A stretch of 64,000 nt of DNA from Caryophanales bacterium. Lineage in GTDB: Bacteria; Bacillota; Bacilli; Bacillales; Bacillaceae_J. Below the pieces are notes generated by a model. It saw only the letters and a list, made by a program, of their open reading frames with translations. It was not told the DNA's origin and searched no databases. The position numbers and the translations under genes are program-made. Positions 39,300 through 49,709 of the stretch are shown here, in pieces. Position 1 is the stretch's first letter. Each line of letters opens with the position of its first letter. Where the stretch lies: the NCBI GenBank assembly GCA_012840465.1, contig DULJ01000056.1, forward strand, positions 1 to 64,000. Reading direction: 5' to 3'.

Positions 39300-40202
39300 A
39301 TGAAATTAATTAAACCACGATTTGTTTCTGATGAATTAAAGCTCCTTAGATGTTTGCATTCGAGGATGGGATTTCCAGTTGATGATTTAAGACGTTACGA
39401 GAACCTTGAAAAGGGGTTCAAAGGTGAACAGCTATTTGACAAATGGTCCGAGGATATTTTAATTGATGGTTTAATTTTAAATGATTTGCTTTTTGAGGTT
39501 AATAACACCGTATTTCAAATCGACTCAACGCTTATATCTCAAGAGACACTGTTTCAATTCGAGGTCAAAAACTTTGAAGGCGACTATTGTCTTGACGGTG
39601 ACAAATGGCTCACACAATCCGGGTCTACTATTAGGAATCCCTTGCATCAACTGGAACGAAGCGAAATCTTGCTTAAGCAACTTCTTCAAAACAATGGCTA
39701 TAACATGCACATCGAATCTTACCTAATATTCATCAATCCTAATTTCCACTTATACCAAGCTCCAATTAATCAATCCATTATTTTCCCAACACAACTCAGC
39801 CGGTTTTTAGACAAGCTTAATCGAACACCATCAAAATTAAATGGTAAACATTCAAAACTTGCAGAAACATTAGTTTCAAAACAAACATATCAATCCCCCT
39901 ATAAACGCTTACCCAACTATGATTATGATCAACTTGAAAAGGGCATATGTTGTCCACATTGTCGTGCATTTTTGGATGAAACATTAAAGTGTAAATGTGG
40001 GTTTGAGGAGGCTCCCTCTACGGCAATTTTGAGAAGCATCGAGGAATTTCGATGGCTGTTCCCGGATGAAAAGCTTACGACGAACGGGATTTATGAGTGG
40101 TGTAAGGGGAAGGTGTCTAGGAAAACAATTCGGAGAATGCTTTCAACTAACTATAATCTAGTAGGACGTGCCAAAACATCTCATTATATTGTTAAATCCT
40201 AG
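39300..40202 (+). CDS. NERD (nuclease-related domain) protein
   Basis: FKGEQLFDKW...FQIDSTLISQETLFQFEVKNFEGDYCLDGDKWL; C-terminal Zn ribbon CCPHCRAFLDETLKCKCG; start MKLIKP with RBS GGAGGGG. Confidence 0.82.
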   Translation: MKLIKPRFVSDELKLLRCLHSRMGFPVDDLRRYENLEKGFKGEQLFDKWSEDILIDGLILNDLLFEVNNTVFQIDSTLISQETLFQFEVKNFEGDYCLDGDKWLTQSGSTIRNPLHQLERSEILLKQLLQNNGYNMHIESYLIFINPNFHLYQAPINQSIIFPTQLSRFLDKLNRTPSKLNGKHSKLAETLVSKQTYQSPYKRLPNYDYDQLEKGICCPHCRAFLDETLKCKCGFEEAPSTAILRSIEEFRWLFPDEKLTTNGIYEWCKGKVSRKTIRRMLSTNYNLVGRAKTSHYIVKS

Positions 40203-40213
40203 TTCGAGGTGGG

Positions 40214-40941
40214 CTTTGAGGACAGGAGTTGCTGATTTTGGCAGTGGACGGGAGTCAATCCTATGCTTTGTGGACAAGAGTTGCGGATTTCGGCACTGGA
40301 TGGGAGTCAATCACCGACTTTGAGGACAGGAATTGCCGATTTCGGCACTGGACGGGAGGCAATCACCGGCTTTGAGGACAGAAGTTGCGGATTTCGGCAG
40401 TGGATGGGAGTCAATCACCGACTTTGAGGACAGGAATTGCGGATTTCGGCAGTGGACGGGAGTCAATCATATGCTTTGAGGACAGAAGTTGGAGATTTCG
40501 GCAGTGGACGGGAGGCAATCATATGCTTTGTGGACAAGAGTTGCTGATTTCGGCACTGGACGGGCCTCAATCATATGCTTTGTGGACAAGAGTTACCGAT
40601 TTCGGTAGTGGACGGGAGGCAATCACCGGCTTTGAGGACAAGAATTGCGGATTTCAGCATTGGACGGGGGTCAATCATATGCTTTGAGGACAAGAGTTGC
40701 GGATTTCAGCACTAGACGGGAGGCAATCACCGGCTTTGTGGACAAGAGTTGCGGATTTCGGCAGTGGACGGGAGGCAATCACCGGCTTTGAGGACAGGAG
40801 TTGCCGATTTCGGCAGTGGATGGGAGTCAATCACCGACTTTGAGGACAGGAATTGCGGATTTCGGCAGTGGAAGGGAGGCAATCCTATGCTTTGAGGACA
40901 GGAGTTGCGGATTTCAGCACTGGACGGGAGTCAATCAACAA
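40214..40941. repeat. Tandem array: 14 units of exactly 52 bp
   Basis: Unit CTTTGAGGACAGGAGTTGCGGATTTCGGCAGTGGACGGGAGTCAATCACCGG; no indels between units, substitutions at a limited set of positions. Confidence 0.95.
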
Positions 40942-41153
40942 CATTGAAAGCTGGTTTACTTATCAATTACTATGCGGGCCCCATTCGATGTTTTATTTTA
41001 TCACTCGATTTACGAATCTCCAAAATCAATTAACTTTTAAGTTAAAAAAATTGCCCATAAAACAACACATTATTCAAATTCCCTTCATATAGTAATACTA
41101 CACACTATTTATACGATGCTTCATTTCATCAACCCGGAAAGGAGATCGTTCCC

Positions 41154-41342
41154 ATGAGTAGATTTTATCGATTTCGTCTTCCTCCTTGGTGTCGTCATTT
41201 TCTTTTGATCTTGGAACAGATTATGTTCCCGCTTGTTATTTTCCAAGTGATTCGAACACTTTTTCTACCAACAGCGTTTGATGTCATTTTGCTTTCTTTA
41301 TTAATTTTAGCATTAGTTGCCTTTTATTTGGAATGGATATGA
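41154..41342 (+). CDS. Small membrane protein (62 aa), unknown function
   Basis: RBS GGAAAGGAG; two hydrophobic segments; strong terminator follows. Confidence 0.7.
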   Translation: MSRFYRFRLPPWCRHFLLILEQIMFPLVIFQVIRTLFLPTAFDVILLSLLILALVAFYLEWI

Positions 41343-41382
41343 AAAGGGCTGGCCCTATGATTTTCGGGGTCAGCCCTTTTTG
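41341..41382 (+). terminator. Rho-independent terminator
   Basis: AAAAGGGCTGGCCC...GGGGTCAGCCCTTTTT. Confidence 0.88.
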
Positions 41383-41565
41383 CTGTACTCTGTGTAGGTG
41401 CTACTATTGTTTCTATTTGTTTCTATTTGTTTCCGTCTTCCTCCATCTGTTTCTATTTGTTCCACTTATTCCACCTACTTCCACCAACCCACGCTCACTG
41501 CCATGCCTTCATGTGTTGCCATTGCTACCATTGCTTTCATCGCAACTACCGCTTCGCCGATTTCA

Positions 41566-42675
41566 TTAATAACTATTTTCAGTTCCTTCATTATTTTCGC
41601 CAACTTCAATGTTATCAATGCTTTCACCGCCAACTCCGTTATTTTCTGCAAATAAAGCCTCGTTCTTTTTCTGTTGAATACCTTCGTTTATTTGTGTGAC
41701 TAAGGTGTGGGTGGCTTGCATTTGCCAGATTGAACGTTGCAGCCTGACAACCATATCTTTTTCTGAAATCGATCTGTCTGTTTGGTATTGATGAATGATT
41801 CTGTGGATTTTATCTGTTTGAGTTAGATAGTAAAATAATAATAATCTTTCATCATCAGTAAATTGGTGGTGTTTAGTGTACTCCTTATACCACCCTGCTG
41901 CTTCGTTGGCTTTTTGCGGATAGTGGTATAACGCCTTTCTAAAAAAATAAAGTAGATCGTAAATGGGAGATGCTGTAAATGTACGGTCAAAGTTAAATAG
42001 ATAGCTGTGCCCACTTTCGTCGTAGAGCAAGTGATTAGGAGATAAATTGCCCTGACAAATAGATATACGGTCGAAATGTTTCTCTTTCGTTGCTTCATAC
42101 CAGTCTTCCAAGGTATTGAATGCAAAATCCTCCATTCGCATTAATTGGACAAAATAGGTGCTATACAATAACTCAAAAGGAGACATATATACTTTCTTTT
42201 CACTTCTTTCAATAAAGCGTTCATAATCAAGTTTGCGCTTATCGATATTTACAATCGATGTTTCGTAAAAATGCTGAAAATAGGAGTGATTGGCTTTCCC
42301 TGTTACCTCGGTAACTTTATGGATTCTTGCCGCTTCCCTCATTAAATCCACAAACCGTTCATCCGCTCGTACTTGACCGTTTTCAATCCATGGCATCAGA
42401 TAAAATTCATGGCTACTGCTATTATCCCTTTGTAAATGCCTGCCATCCGAACTAAAATAAATGGGGACAACGTGGCGATAACCCTTATCATGCAAACTAT
42501 TCACGGCTTGCATAAATTGATTTCGCTGCTCTTCTGAGTAGCTGACCTGTTTTAAAGCAAAAATTCCTTGTTTCGTGTATACTTTTTTGATCTTTCCATA
42601 ATCCTCGATAAAATCAGGTTCCAACCTGTACCTATTTAATATCCTAAAATAGGGTTCAAGTGTTTGTTGATTCAA
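41566..42675 (-). CDS. ysxE: Spore coat-associated kinase-like protein YsxE
   Basis: CotS/YsxE-like fold (ICQGNLSPNHLLYDESGHSYLFNFDRTFTASPIYDL), next to spoVID. Confidence 0.88.
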   Translation of the reverse strand: MNQQTLEPYFRILNRYRLEPDFIEDYGKIKKVYTKQGIFALKQVSYSEEQRNQFMQAVNSLHDKGYRHVVPIYFSSDGRHLQRDNSSSHEFYLMPWIENGQVRADERFVDLMREAARIHKVTEVTGKANHSYFQHFYETSIVNIDKRKLDYERFIERSEKKVYMSPFELLYSTYFVQLMRMEDFAFNTLEDWYEATKEKHFDRISICQGNLSPNHLLYDESGHSYLFNFDRTFTASPIYDLLYFFRKALYHYPQKANEAAGWYKEYTKHHQFTDDERLLLFYYLTQTDKIHRIIHQYQTDRSISEKDMVVRLQRSIWQMQATHTLVTQINEGIQQKKNEALFAENNGVGGESIDNIEVGENNEGTENSY

Positions 42676-42707
42676 TAAAAATCACCTCACGGAATTCCAT
42701 GATGATA

Positions 42708-42862
42708 AGAAAAGCGCAAGCGCCTCGCTCATCGCCGTACAAACTGGAGGGTCTTCGACTGAGATAAGGGAAACTTGAATTGCGATAGCAATTCTTAGTT
42801 GACTTATCATAGGGAGGAGACCTGAAGTTTGCTAGGCGATAGGCGCTGAAGCTAGACAATGA
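42708..42862. repeat. Element B, copy 3
   Basis: GAAAAGCGCAAGCGCCTCG...ACTTATCATAGGGAGGAGACCTGAAG...GATAGGCGCTGAAGCTAGACA. Confidence 0.8.
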
Positions 42863-42895
42863 AGTAAAAAATAAGGGCTCCCATATGGAAGCCCA

Positions 42896-44452
42896 TTATT
42901 TTTCAACTCCAGCATAGGCAGGGATATAAAGAATTTGCCCTTCTTTTATAATTTCATCATCCAACCCGTTCAAGCGGATAATTTGATTTGTAGAAATATC
43001 ATAGGCTTTAGCGATTGTCCCTAATGTCTCGCCATTTTGGACAATGCGGAGCCTTAATTTTGAGAAATCCGCTTCACCCTCGGATGAAAGCATTTTAGTT
43101 AAATATAAGGCATTTTCTGTTCTCCTTGAACGTTGTTGCTGTTCATCTTCGTTTTCAACTTCCTCAGCAACATTTGCTTTTACTCCTGAAGTATTATAGG
43201 TTGCTTGCCGTGTTCCATATAAGCCTTTTGGATTCCAGCCTTGTTCTTGTCGTTCGGAACGGCCTTTCATACCAATTTGTGGAGACCTCTTTGCAACAAT
43301 ATTCACTGGGATTGCCGCTTCTTCAACGGCTTCTTCAACGGCTGCTTCAACGGCTGCTTCAGTAACTACCTCTGCTTCCAAACTATCTTCTGCGGCTGCT
43401 TCAGCTGCGATCGGACGCTCGTCAGACCCCAGTTGATCCACTTGATCAACATCCACGACTTCGTTCTGATTTGGGACTGGCTTGGATACTAGCGTTAAAT
43501 TAACTGCTGCTCTTTCTGCGGCTATTGGCGCATCTAGTGTATCAGCAGCATTTTCTGCCTCAGCTGCTTCATTTTCAGTCCCTTGTTTTCGGATCTCTGT
43601 AGTAAAGGATGGGAAAGTATTTGCTTCTTCCTCTTCGCTTTCTACTTGTGTCTTTTTAAAAGTATCAAACAATTTTTGTCTAAAGGCACTTCCGAGTCCG
43701 TCATTAGTTGTTGTAGCTTCGATTAAAGAGGGCGGTTGAGGAATTTCCGGCGGTACATTCAAAGAAGCCTGGCGAGCCTCTATCGCCTCCTCGTCATCAT
43801 CAACCGATTGATCTGTTTGAACCTCTTGATCCGGTTGAACACCTAGCTCTCCACGTATATCCTGCTCCACTGGAATTTCACTGGGCAACGGAATTCCCCG
43901 TGCCCCTCCACGAACCTCTTCACGAACCTCTTCACGAACCTCTTGTGGTTCGTAAACACTCTGTTCTTCGTGCTCTACAGTATTTTGCCTCTTGGCAGCT
44001 AGTGAAGCTGCTCTTTCATTTGCAATCCCGCTAATGCATAGGTCTGCCTTTAAATCAAGCCTGCCCGTTTCAGAAGTTTCATAATCAAAGGATTCTACAA
44101 GAACATAAACTTCCTCGAGGCTACGGATACGCTTTGTCGGGATCGTAATATCAATTGGAAAGCGGTGCTTCATAGCGAGATTTCCATCATCATTTTCGAT
44201 GACTTCGTCAACAATTCTGTAAATGGCGGAATCAGGAATTGCATTACTTTCGTCCTCAGCATCACCAGTTTGTGGACGATATTCTCCAGAAAGTACTAAT
44301 GCACCTCGTATTAATATATAATTGTCATGTTCTTGTACAGAGATTTCAGGTTCTAACGATATGCCAATTAAATCAGAAACTTCCTGTCCTTTTTTGAACC
44401 ATACAGATTCTTCTACTGAAAATCGTATAGAAGATGTTTGATTAAATGTCAA
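42896..44452 (-). CDS. spoVID: Stage VI sporulation protein D / SpoVID
   Basis: N-terminal conserved domain, acidic low-complexity middle, C-terminal LysM LRIVQNGETLGTIAKAYDISTNQIIRLNGLDDEIIKEGQILYIP. Confidence 0.93.
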   Translation of the reverse strand: MTFNQTSSIRFSVEESVWFKKGQEVSDLIGISLEPEISVQEHDNYILIRGALVLSGEYRPQTGDAEDESNAIPDSAIYRIVDEVIENDDGNLAMKHRFPIDITIPTKRIRSLEEVYVLVESFDYETSETGRLDLKADLCISGIANERAASLAAKRQNTVEHEEQSVYEPQEVREEVREEVRGGARGIPLPSEIPVEQDIRGELGVQPDQEVQTDQSVDDDEEAIEARQASLNVPPEIPQPPSLIEATTTNDGLGSAFRQKLFDTFKKTQVESEEEEANTFPSFTTEIRKQGTENEAAEAENAADTLDAPIAAERAAVNLTLVSKPVPNQNEVVDVDQVDQLGSDERPIAAEAAAEDSLEAEVVTEAAVEAAVEEAVEEAAIPVNIVAKRSPQIGMKGRSERQEQGWNPKGLYGTRQATYNTSGVKANVAEEVENEDEQQQRSRRTENALYLTKMLSSEGEADFSKLRLRIVQNGETLGTIAKAYDISTNQIIRLNGLDDEIIKEGQILYIPAYAGVEK

Positions 44453-44573
44453 TGAACGTCCTCCCCCTTCTATATTTAGAGGTTATTCAAAAAGCAACTT
44501 CACCTTTCGAAACCATTTTTACTATGACATTACAGATTTATGTGGAAACAGACTTTTTTATGCCATCTAAAAT

Positions 44574-44616
44574 AAAAAAGACAATGTTTCAAATGACTTT
44601 AACATTGTCTTTCTCT
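44574..44616 (-). terminator. Terminator of the FAH-family gene
   Basis: AAAGACAATGTT..AACATTGTCTTT. Confidence 0.75.
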
Positions 44617-44622
44617 TGTATC

Positions 44623-45525
44623 TTATTTATTTTCTTTTTTTACTGTATTTGTCAGCTTTCCAAGCTTATCAATTTCAACCGTTACTACATCCCCGTCTTT
44701 TAAGTAGTAGTTAGCTCTTTCTTCCTCAGGATAGCCAAGGGCAACGCCTTCAGGAGTACCTGTCAAAATAATGTCCCCAGGGTTTAATGTCATGTAGTTG
44801 GAAATATAGCTTACTAATTCATCACATTTAAAAATCATGAATGATGTATTTGAATTTTGACGTACCTCACCGTTTACAATCGACTTAATTTGTAATTTAT
44901 GGGGATCACCAACTTCATCACTTGTTACCACATAGGGACCAATCGGGCAAAATCCATCCGGGGATTTTCCTAACAACCATTGGACAGTACGGAATTGTAA
45001 ATCACGAGCTGATAGGTCATTTCCATTGCTATATCCAAACACATAATCTAAAGCATTCTCTTTCGATACCTTTTTTGCTTCTTTCCCAATTACGAGAACA
45101 AGTTCAGCTTCATAATCGTTTGCGTTTGAATCCTGTGGTAAATAAACGACCTGATTATGTGCTGATAACGTATTGTTAAACTTACTAAACAGTAAAGGAT
45201 ACTCAGGTAATGCCATTTTCGATTCTTCCGCATGCTCCTTATAGTTAACCCCAACACAAATGATTTTCCCCGGATTCGGGACAGCTGGGCCAAAGGTTAG
45301 GCTTTCCTCTTCCAAAAATAAAGAACTATTTTGCTCTTCTAATGCGACTTTAATTAAGGAATCCAAAACATTTAAATATTGGTTGCCCCCATGCATGACT
45401 GCTTCGATTGTTTTTGGAACTACTTGATTATATGTATTACCTGCTCTTTCAACATCCAACACACCAGAATCTGTTTTTATACCAAGCTTTACCTGTCCTT
45501 CTTCTTGATAAGTTAATAGTTTCAT
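44623..45525 (-). CDS. Fumarylacetoacetate hydrolase family protein
   Basis: GKIICVGVNYKEHAEES, DYEAELVLVIGKEAKKVSKENALDYVFGYSNGNDLSARDLQ, LNPGDIILTGTPEGVALG; start reassigned to MKLLTYQ. Confidence 0.92.
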   Translation of the reverse strand: MKLLTYQEEGQVKLGIKTDSGVLDVERAGNTYNQVVPKTIEAVMHGGNQYLNVLDSLIKVALEEQNSSLFLEEESLTFGPAVPNPGKIICVGVNYKEHAEESKMALPEYPLLFSKFNNTLSAHNQVVYLPQDSNANDYEAELVLVIGKEAKKVSKENALDYVFGYSNGNDLSARDLQFRTVQWLLGKSPDGFCPIGPYVVTSDEVGDPHKLQIKSIVNGEVRQNSNTSFMIFKCDELVSYISNYMTLNPGDIILTGTPEGVALGYPEEERANYYLKDGDVVTVEIDKLGKLTNTVKKENK

Positions 45526-45603
45526 TGTAAGACCATCCCTCCACATTGTTTTTAGTAATTACAATTATAATATATTTTTTTCAATAATGTAAAAAAACGT
45601 AAA

Positions 45604-45632
45604 AAACCCCCTCTTCAAATTAGAGGGGGGCA
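45604..45632 (-). terminator. Terminator downstream of hemL
   Basis: CCCCCTCT-AATTTGA-AGAGGGGG followed by TTTTTTAC on the minus strand. Confidence 0.85.
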
Positions 45633-45646
45633 CACAAACCATGTTT

Positions 45647-46933
45647 TTATTTTAATTTAGCGAAAGACTCTTCCGCTGCTGCAATCGTCTTTTCAATATC
45701 TTCATCCGTATGGGCAGTAGAAAGGAAATATGCTTCAAATTGAGACGGTGGTAAGAAGACACCTTGTTCAATCATTTCACGGTAGTATTTCGCAAAAAGA
45801 TCAAGATCAGAAGTCTTAGCTGTTTCAAAATTAACGACCTTCTCATTTGTGAAGAAGAAGCCCATCATCCCTCCCACACTATCACAATGATGTGGAATTT
45901 CATATTTTTCTGCCGCACGTTTTAATCCTTCTAACAAACGGTCTACCTTTTTATCGAATTCTCCATATATTTCAGGTGTCAAGCGCAATAATGTTTCATA
46001 ACCCGCTGTCATCGCTAGCGGATTTCCTGATAATGTACCAGCTTGATAAATTGGACCAGCAGGGGCAATGTTGTTCATAATTTCGGCCTTGCCGCCGAAT
46101 GCCCCAACAGGCAGACCGCCCCCGATTACTTTGCCAAGCGTTGTTAAATCAGGTGTTACACCGAAATGTCCTTGAGCACAATGATAGCCAACACGGAAAC
46201 CAGTCATTACTTCATCAAAAATTAATAACGCACCGTGTTCAGTAGTGATTTCTCTTAGACCTTTTAAAAATCCTGGTAAGGGCTTAACGAAGCCCATATT
46301 TCCGGCTACTGGTTCGACAATGATAGCAGCGATGTCTTTGCCATATTGTTCAAAGGCATGACGAACACTGTCAAGGTCATTATAAGGAACTGTAATTGTA
46401 TTTTTGGCAATCGCTTCAGGTACTCCTGGGCTGTCTGGAAGCCCTAACGTAGCAACACCTGAACCAGCTTTAATTAATAAAGAATCACCATGTCCATGGT
46501 AGCAGCCTTCAAATTTCATAATAATATCTCGGCCTGTAAAACCACGGGCTAGACGAAGAGCACTCATCGTTGCCTCTGTACCTGAGTTGACCATACGAAC
46601 AACTTCAATCGAAGGTACTCTTTCAATGACAAGCTCAGCTACCTTTGTCTCTAACTCAGTTGGAGCACCAAAGCTAGTACCGTTTTCGGTTGCTTTTTTT
46701 AATGCTTCGATAACTTCATCGTGGGCATGACCAAGAATTAATGGTCCCCATGAAAGAACATAGTCAATATATTCGTTTCCATCAATATCATATAATTTAG
46801 AGCCTTTCCCACGTTCCATGAAAATTGGATCCATATTCACAGACTTAAATGCTCGAACAGGACTGTTAACCCCACCGGGCATGATGCGAACAGCTTCACT
46901 AAAGGCTGCTTTTGATTTTTCAAAGCTTCTCAT
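45647..46933 (-). CDS. hemL: Glutamate-1-semialdehyde 2,1-aminomutase
   Basis: [25 protein letters not shown]; last gene of the hem cluster. Confidence 0.97.
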   Translation of the reverse strand: MRSFEKSKAAFSEAVRIMPGGVNSPVRAFKSVNMDPIFMERGKGSKLYDIDGNEYIDYVLSWGPLILGHAHDEVIEALKKATENGTSFGAPTELETKVAELVIERVPSIEVVRMVNSGTEATMSALRLARGFTGRDIIMKFEGCYHGHGDSLLIKAGSGVATLGLPDSPGVPEAIAKNTITVPYNDLDSVRHAFEQYGKDIAAIIVEPVAGNMGFVKPLPGFLKGLREITTEHGALLIFDEVMTGFRVGYHCAQGHFGVTPDLTTLGKVIGGGLPVGAFGGKAEIMNNIAPAGPIYQAGTLSGNPLAMTAGYETLLRLTPEIYGEFDKKVDRLLEGLKRAAEKYEIPHHCDSVGGMMGFFFTNEKVVNFETAKTSDLDLFAKYYREMIEQGVFLPPSQFEAYFLSTAHTDEDIEKTIAAAEESFAKLK

Positions 46934-46943
46934 ATGATCACTC

Positions 46944-47927
46944 CTATTTCTCTTCGTTCAACCATGCTGCAACATCTTTTGCAAAATATGTAATAATAAG
47001 ATCGGCTCCTGCCCGTTTCATACTTATAAGTGATTCAAGCACAATTTTCTTTTCATCAACCCAGCCATTCAGAGCTGCCGCTTTGATCATCGAATATTCA
47101 CCACTTACATTATAAGCAACCATCGGGGCATTAAAGCGCTCTTTCACTTCACGCATAACGTCTAAATAGGACAGGGCCGGCTTGACCATTAAGAAATCGG
47201 CTCCTTCTTCGATATCAGACTGTGCTTCGCGTAATGCTTCTAAACGGTTCGCTGGATCCATTTGATAGGACTTACGATCACCGAATTGTGGTGTGCTTCC
47301 AGCTGCATCACGGAACGGACCGTAAAATGCTGATGCATATTTCACAGCATAAGACATAATTGGGATATGTTCATAACCGGATTCATCCAAGCCCTTACGA
47401 ATGGCCGCCACAAATCCATCCATCATATTGGAGGGTGCGATGATATCTGCTCCGGCTATAGCCTGACTTACCGCTGTTTTTGCTAACAGCTTCAAGGATG
47501 GATCATTAAGAACTTCCCCATTTTCAATTACACCACAATGACCATGATCTGTAAATTCACATAGACATGTGTCTGCAATAACGATAAGCTCCGGAAACTT
47601 TTCTTTTACTTGTCTTGTTGCTGCTTGCACGATACCATGATTATGGTAGGCACCTGTTCCAACATCATCTTTTTCAGCTGGAATGCCAAATAAAATAATC
47701 GATGGGATTCCGAGGTCTACAACGGATTGTACTTCTTCATCAAGATGATCCAATGATAGTTGAAAAACGCCGGGCATTGATGGAACTTCGTTTTTAACAT
47801 TTGTTCCTTCAATAACAAAAATAGGATAGATAAGATCTTCTTTTCTTAAATAAGTTTCCCGTACCATCGACCGGATTCCTTTATTGGTCCGTAAACGGCG
47901 GTGACGTTTGAAATTTAGTTCCTTCAT
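46944..47927 (-). CDS. hemB: Delta-aminolevulinic acid dehydratase
   Basis: [17 protein letters not shown] zinc-site motif; [15 protein letters not shown]. Confidence 0.97.
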   Translation of the reverse strand: MKELNFKRHRRLRTNKGIRSMVRETYLRKEDLIYPIFVIEGTNVKNEVPSMPGVFQLSLDHLDEEVQSVVDLGIPSIILFGIPAEKDDVGTGAYHNHGIVQAATRQVKEKFPELIVIADTCLCEFTDHGHCGVIENGEVLNDPSLKLLAKTAVSQAIAGADIIAPSNMMDGFVAAIRKGLDESGYEHIPIMSYAVKYASAFYGPFRDAAGSTPQFGDRKSYQMDPANRLEALREAQSDIEEGADFLMVKPALSYLDVMREVKERFNAPMVAYNVSGEYSMIKAAALNGWVDEKKIVLESLISMKRAGADLIITYFAKDVAAWLNEEK

Positions 47928-48727
47928 CTTAATTCCTCCTGCCTATACTTACTTACTATCGCCTCTAATAACCCTGCTACAGTGTACTCAGTTGCCACAA
48001 TTTGCGGGTTGAATCCTGCTTGAATCGCAGTCTTTTCCGTAATTGGCCCAATACAAGCGATTTGGATATGTTCAAGCCAGTTCCGCCAGCCTGAAGTCTC
48101 CTTAAGAAGCTCCACAAAGTTTGTTACTGTACTCGAACTTGTAAAGGTAATGATATCCACAGAACGGCTTTCTAATAAATAAATAAGTTCTGCCTGCTTC
48201 TCTGTATTTAAAACATTTTCATAAAGTATGAGATCATCAACTTTTATTCCCATTTTCCTTAGCTTCTCCGGTAATAATGATCTTCCAAGATTTCCTCTGG
48301 CCAATAAAATCGTCTCACTCTTATCAACAGCTTCAATCATCTTTTCAAATAAGTCTTCCGCAACAAATTCATCCGGGATTAGATCCGCTGAAAAACCTTT
48401 TTGTTCCAAAGCCTGAAGGGTCTTCCTACCGACCACTGCAATTTTCGGTCTGTCAGCTTCAGAAAAAGCTATATTATAATTCTTTAGAAAGTCAAAAAAA
48501 GATTGAACACCATTCATACTCGTAAATACAAGCCAGCTGTATGTATGAATCTTCTGCAATGTCTTTTCAATAATATCGGTGTTTTTAGGAGCTTGTATTT
48601 TAATTAGGGGGATTTCAATCGCAATCCCCCCGTGTTCCTCTATTTTTTTAGAAAAAGATTCTGCTTGTTCCTTCGCACGTGTTACTAAAATTTGCTTCCC
48701 CTGAAGGTAGCTGCCTGCCTGCGGCAT
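47924..48727 (-). CDS. hemD: Uroporphyrinogen-III synthase
   Basis: Operon position; [16 protein letters not shown]...[10 protein letters not shown]. Confidence 0.93.
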   Translation of the reverse strand: MPQAGSYLQGKQILVTRAKEQAESFSKKIEEHGGIAIEIPLIKIQAPKNTDIIEKTLQKIHTYSWLVFTSMNGVQSFFDFLKNYNIAFSEADRPKIAVVGRKTLQALEQKGFSADLIPDEFVAEDLFEKMIEAVDKSETILLARGNLGRSLLPEKLRKMGIKVDDLILYENVLNTEKQAELIYLLESRSVDIITFTSSSTVTNFVELLKETSGWRNWLEHIQIACIGPITEKTAIQAGFNPQIVATEYTVAGLLEAIVSKYRQEELR

Positions 48728-49665
48728 TACAGATCATTCTCCTCTTTCACTTGGTCGATAATGACCTTCGCGCCTTTTTCAATTAAACGACGTGCTGCTT
48801 CTTCTCCAAGTGCCCCTGCATCAGTACCTACTAATTCTTCTTTAATAATCGTTTTGCCATCCGGTGAGCCAACAAGTGCAATTAATTTAAGCTGTTCATC
48901 TGCTGTCACTTCAGCAAAGCCAGCAATCGGTACTTGACAACCGCCTTCCATCTTGTTTAAGAATACCCGCTCAGCCTCAACAGCTTTTGCCGTATTCTCA
49001 TCTTGAAGCTTATGTAAAAGATCCAACAATTCGGCATCGTCTTCACGGCATTCAATCGCCAGTGCACCTTGCCCAACAGCTGGTACACTAATATCAACAT
49101 CGATAAACTCTGTTACTGTATCTTCGGACCAACCCATCCGAATAAGTCCTGCAGCGGCTAAGATAATGGCATCAAAGCCTTCCTCTGGATCGTTAAGCTT
49201 CGCTAAACGTGTATCAATATTTCCACGAATCCATTTAATAGTTAAATCTGGACGATAGGCAAGGAGCTGTGCCCCCCTTCTTAAACTGCTCGTTCCCACT
49301 ACCGCACCTGTCGGTAAATCCTTTAATTTGACATGACCCTTAGAAATAAAGGCATCGCGGTGATCTTTACGAAGAGGGATACAGCCAATTGTAAAGCCTG
49401 GAGGTAAAACAGCAGGCATATCTTTCATACTATGGACAGCCATATCAATTTCTTTATCTAGCATGGCCTGCTCAATTTCTTTAACGAAAAGACCTTTACC
49501 GCCAACCTTAGATAGAGTAACGTCCAGAATTTTGTCACCTTTTGTTACGATTTTTTTAACTTCAAATTCAAACGGAAGTCCTAAACCTTTCAGTTGCTCG
49601 ATAAACCAGTTTGTCTGTGTTAATGCTAACTTGCTAGTCCTAGAACCTACAATGATTTTTCTCAT
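48727..49665 (-). CDS. hemC: Porphobilinogen deaminase
   Basis: [35 protein letters not shown]. Confidence 0.97.
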   Translation of the reverse strand: MRKIIVGSRTSKLALTQTNWFIEQLKGLGLPFEFEVKKIVTKGDKILDVTLSKVGGKGLFVKEIEQAMLDKEIDMAVHSMKDMPAVLPPGFTIGCIPLRKDHRDAFISKGHVKLKDLPTGAVVGTSSLRRGAQLLAYRPDLTIKWIRGNIDTRLAKLNDPEEGFDAIILAAAGLIRMGWSEDTVTEFIDVDISVPAVGQGALAIECREDDAELLDLLHKLQDENTAKAVEAERVFLNKMEGGCQVPIAGFAEVTADEQLKLIALVGSPDGKTIIKEELVGTDAGALGEEAARRLIEKGAKVIIDQVKEENDL

Positions 49666-49709
49666 TAAGTAACACAACCTCCATCTATGTCTGCATCATA
49701 ATCAATATG

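Noticed and set aside
40214-40941. CRISPR array
   Set aside because: Contiguous 52-bp units with no unique spacers between constant repeats and no cas genes; it is a tandem repeat.
40385-41092. ORFs 40385..40687 and 40853..41092 as proteins
   Set aside because: They are open frames read through the 52-bp repeat; 52 is not divisible by 3, so each unit is read in a different frame. No RBS support.
41333-41699. Plus-strand Cys/Phe/Leu-rich ORFs (41333..41569, 41398..41655, 41427..41699)
   Set aside because: Low-complexity pyrimidine-rich sequence antisense to, and downstream of, ysxE; overlapping frames indicate composition bias.
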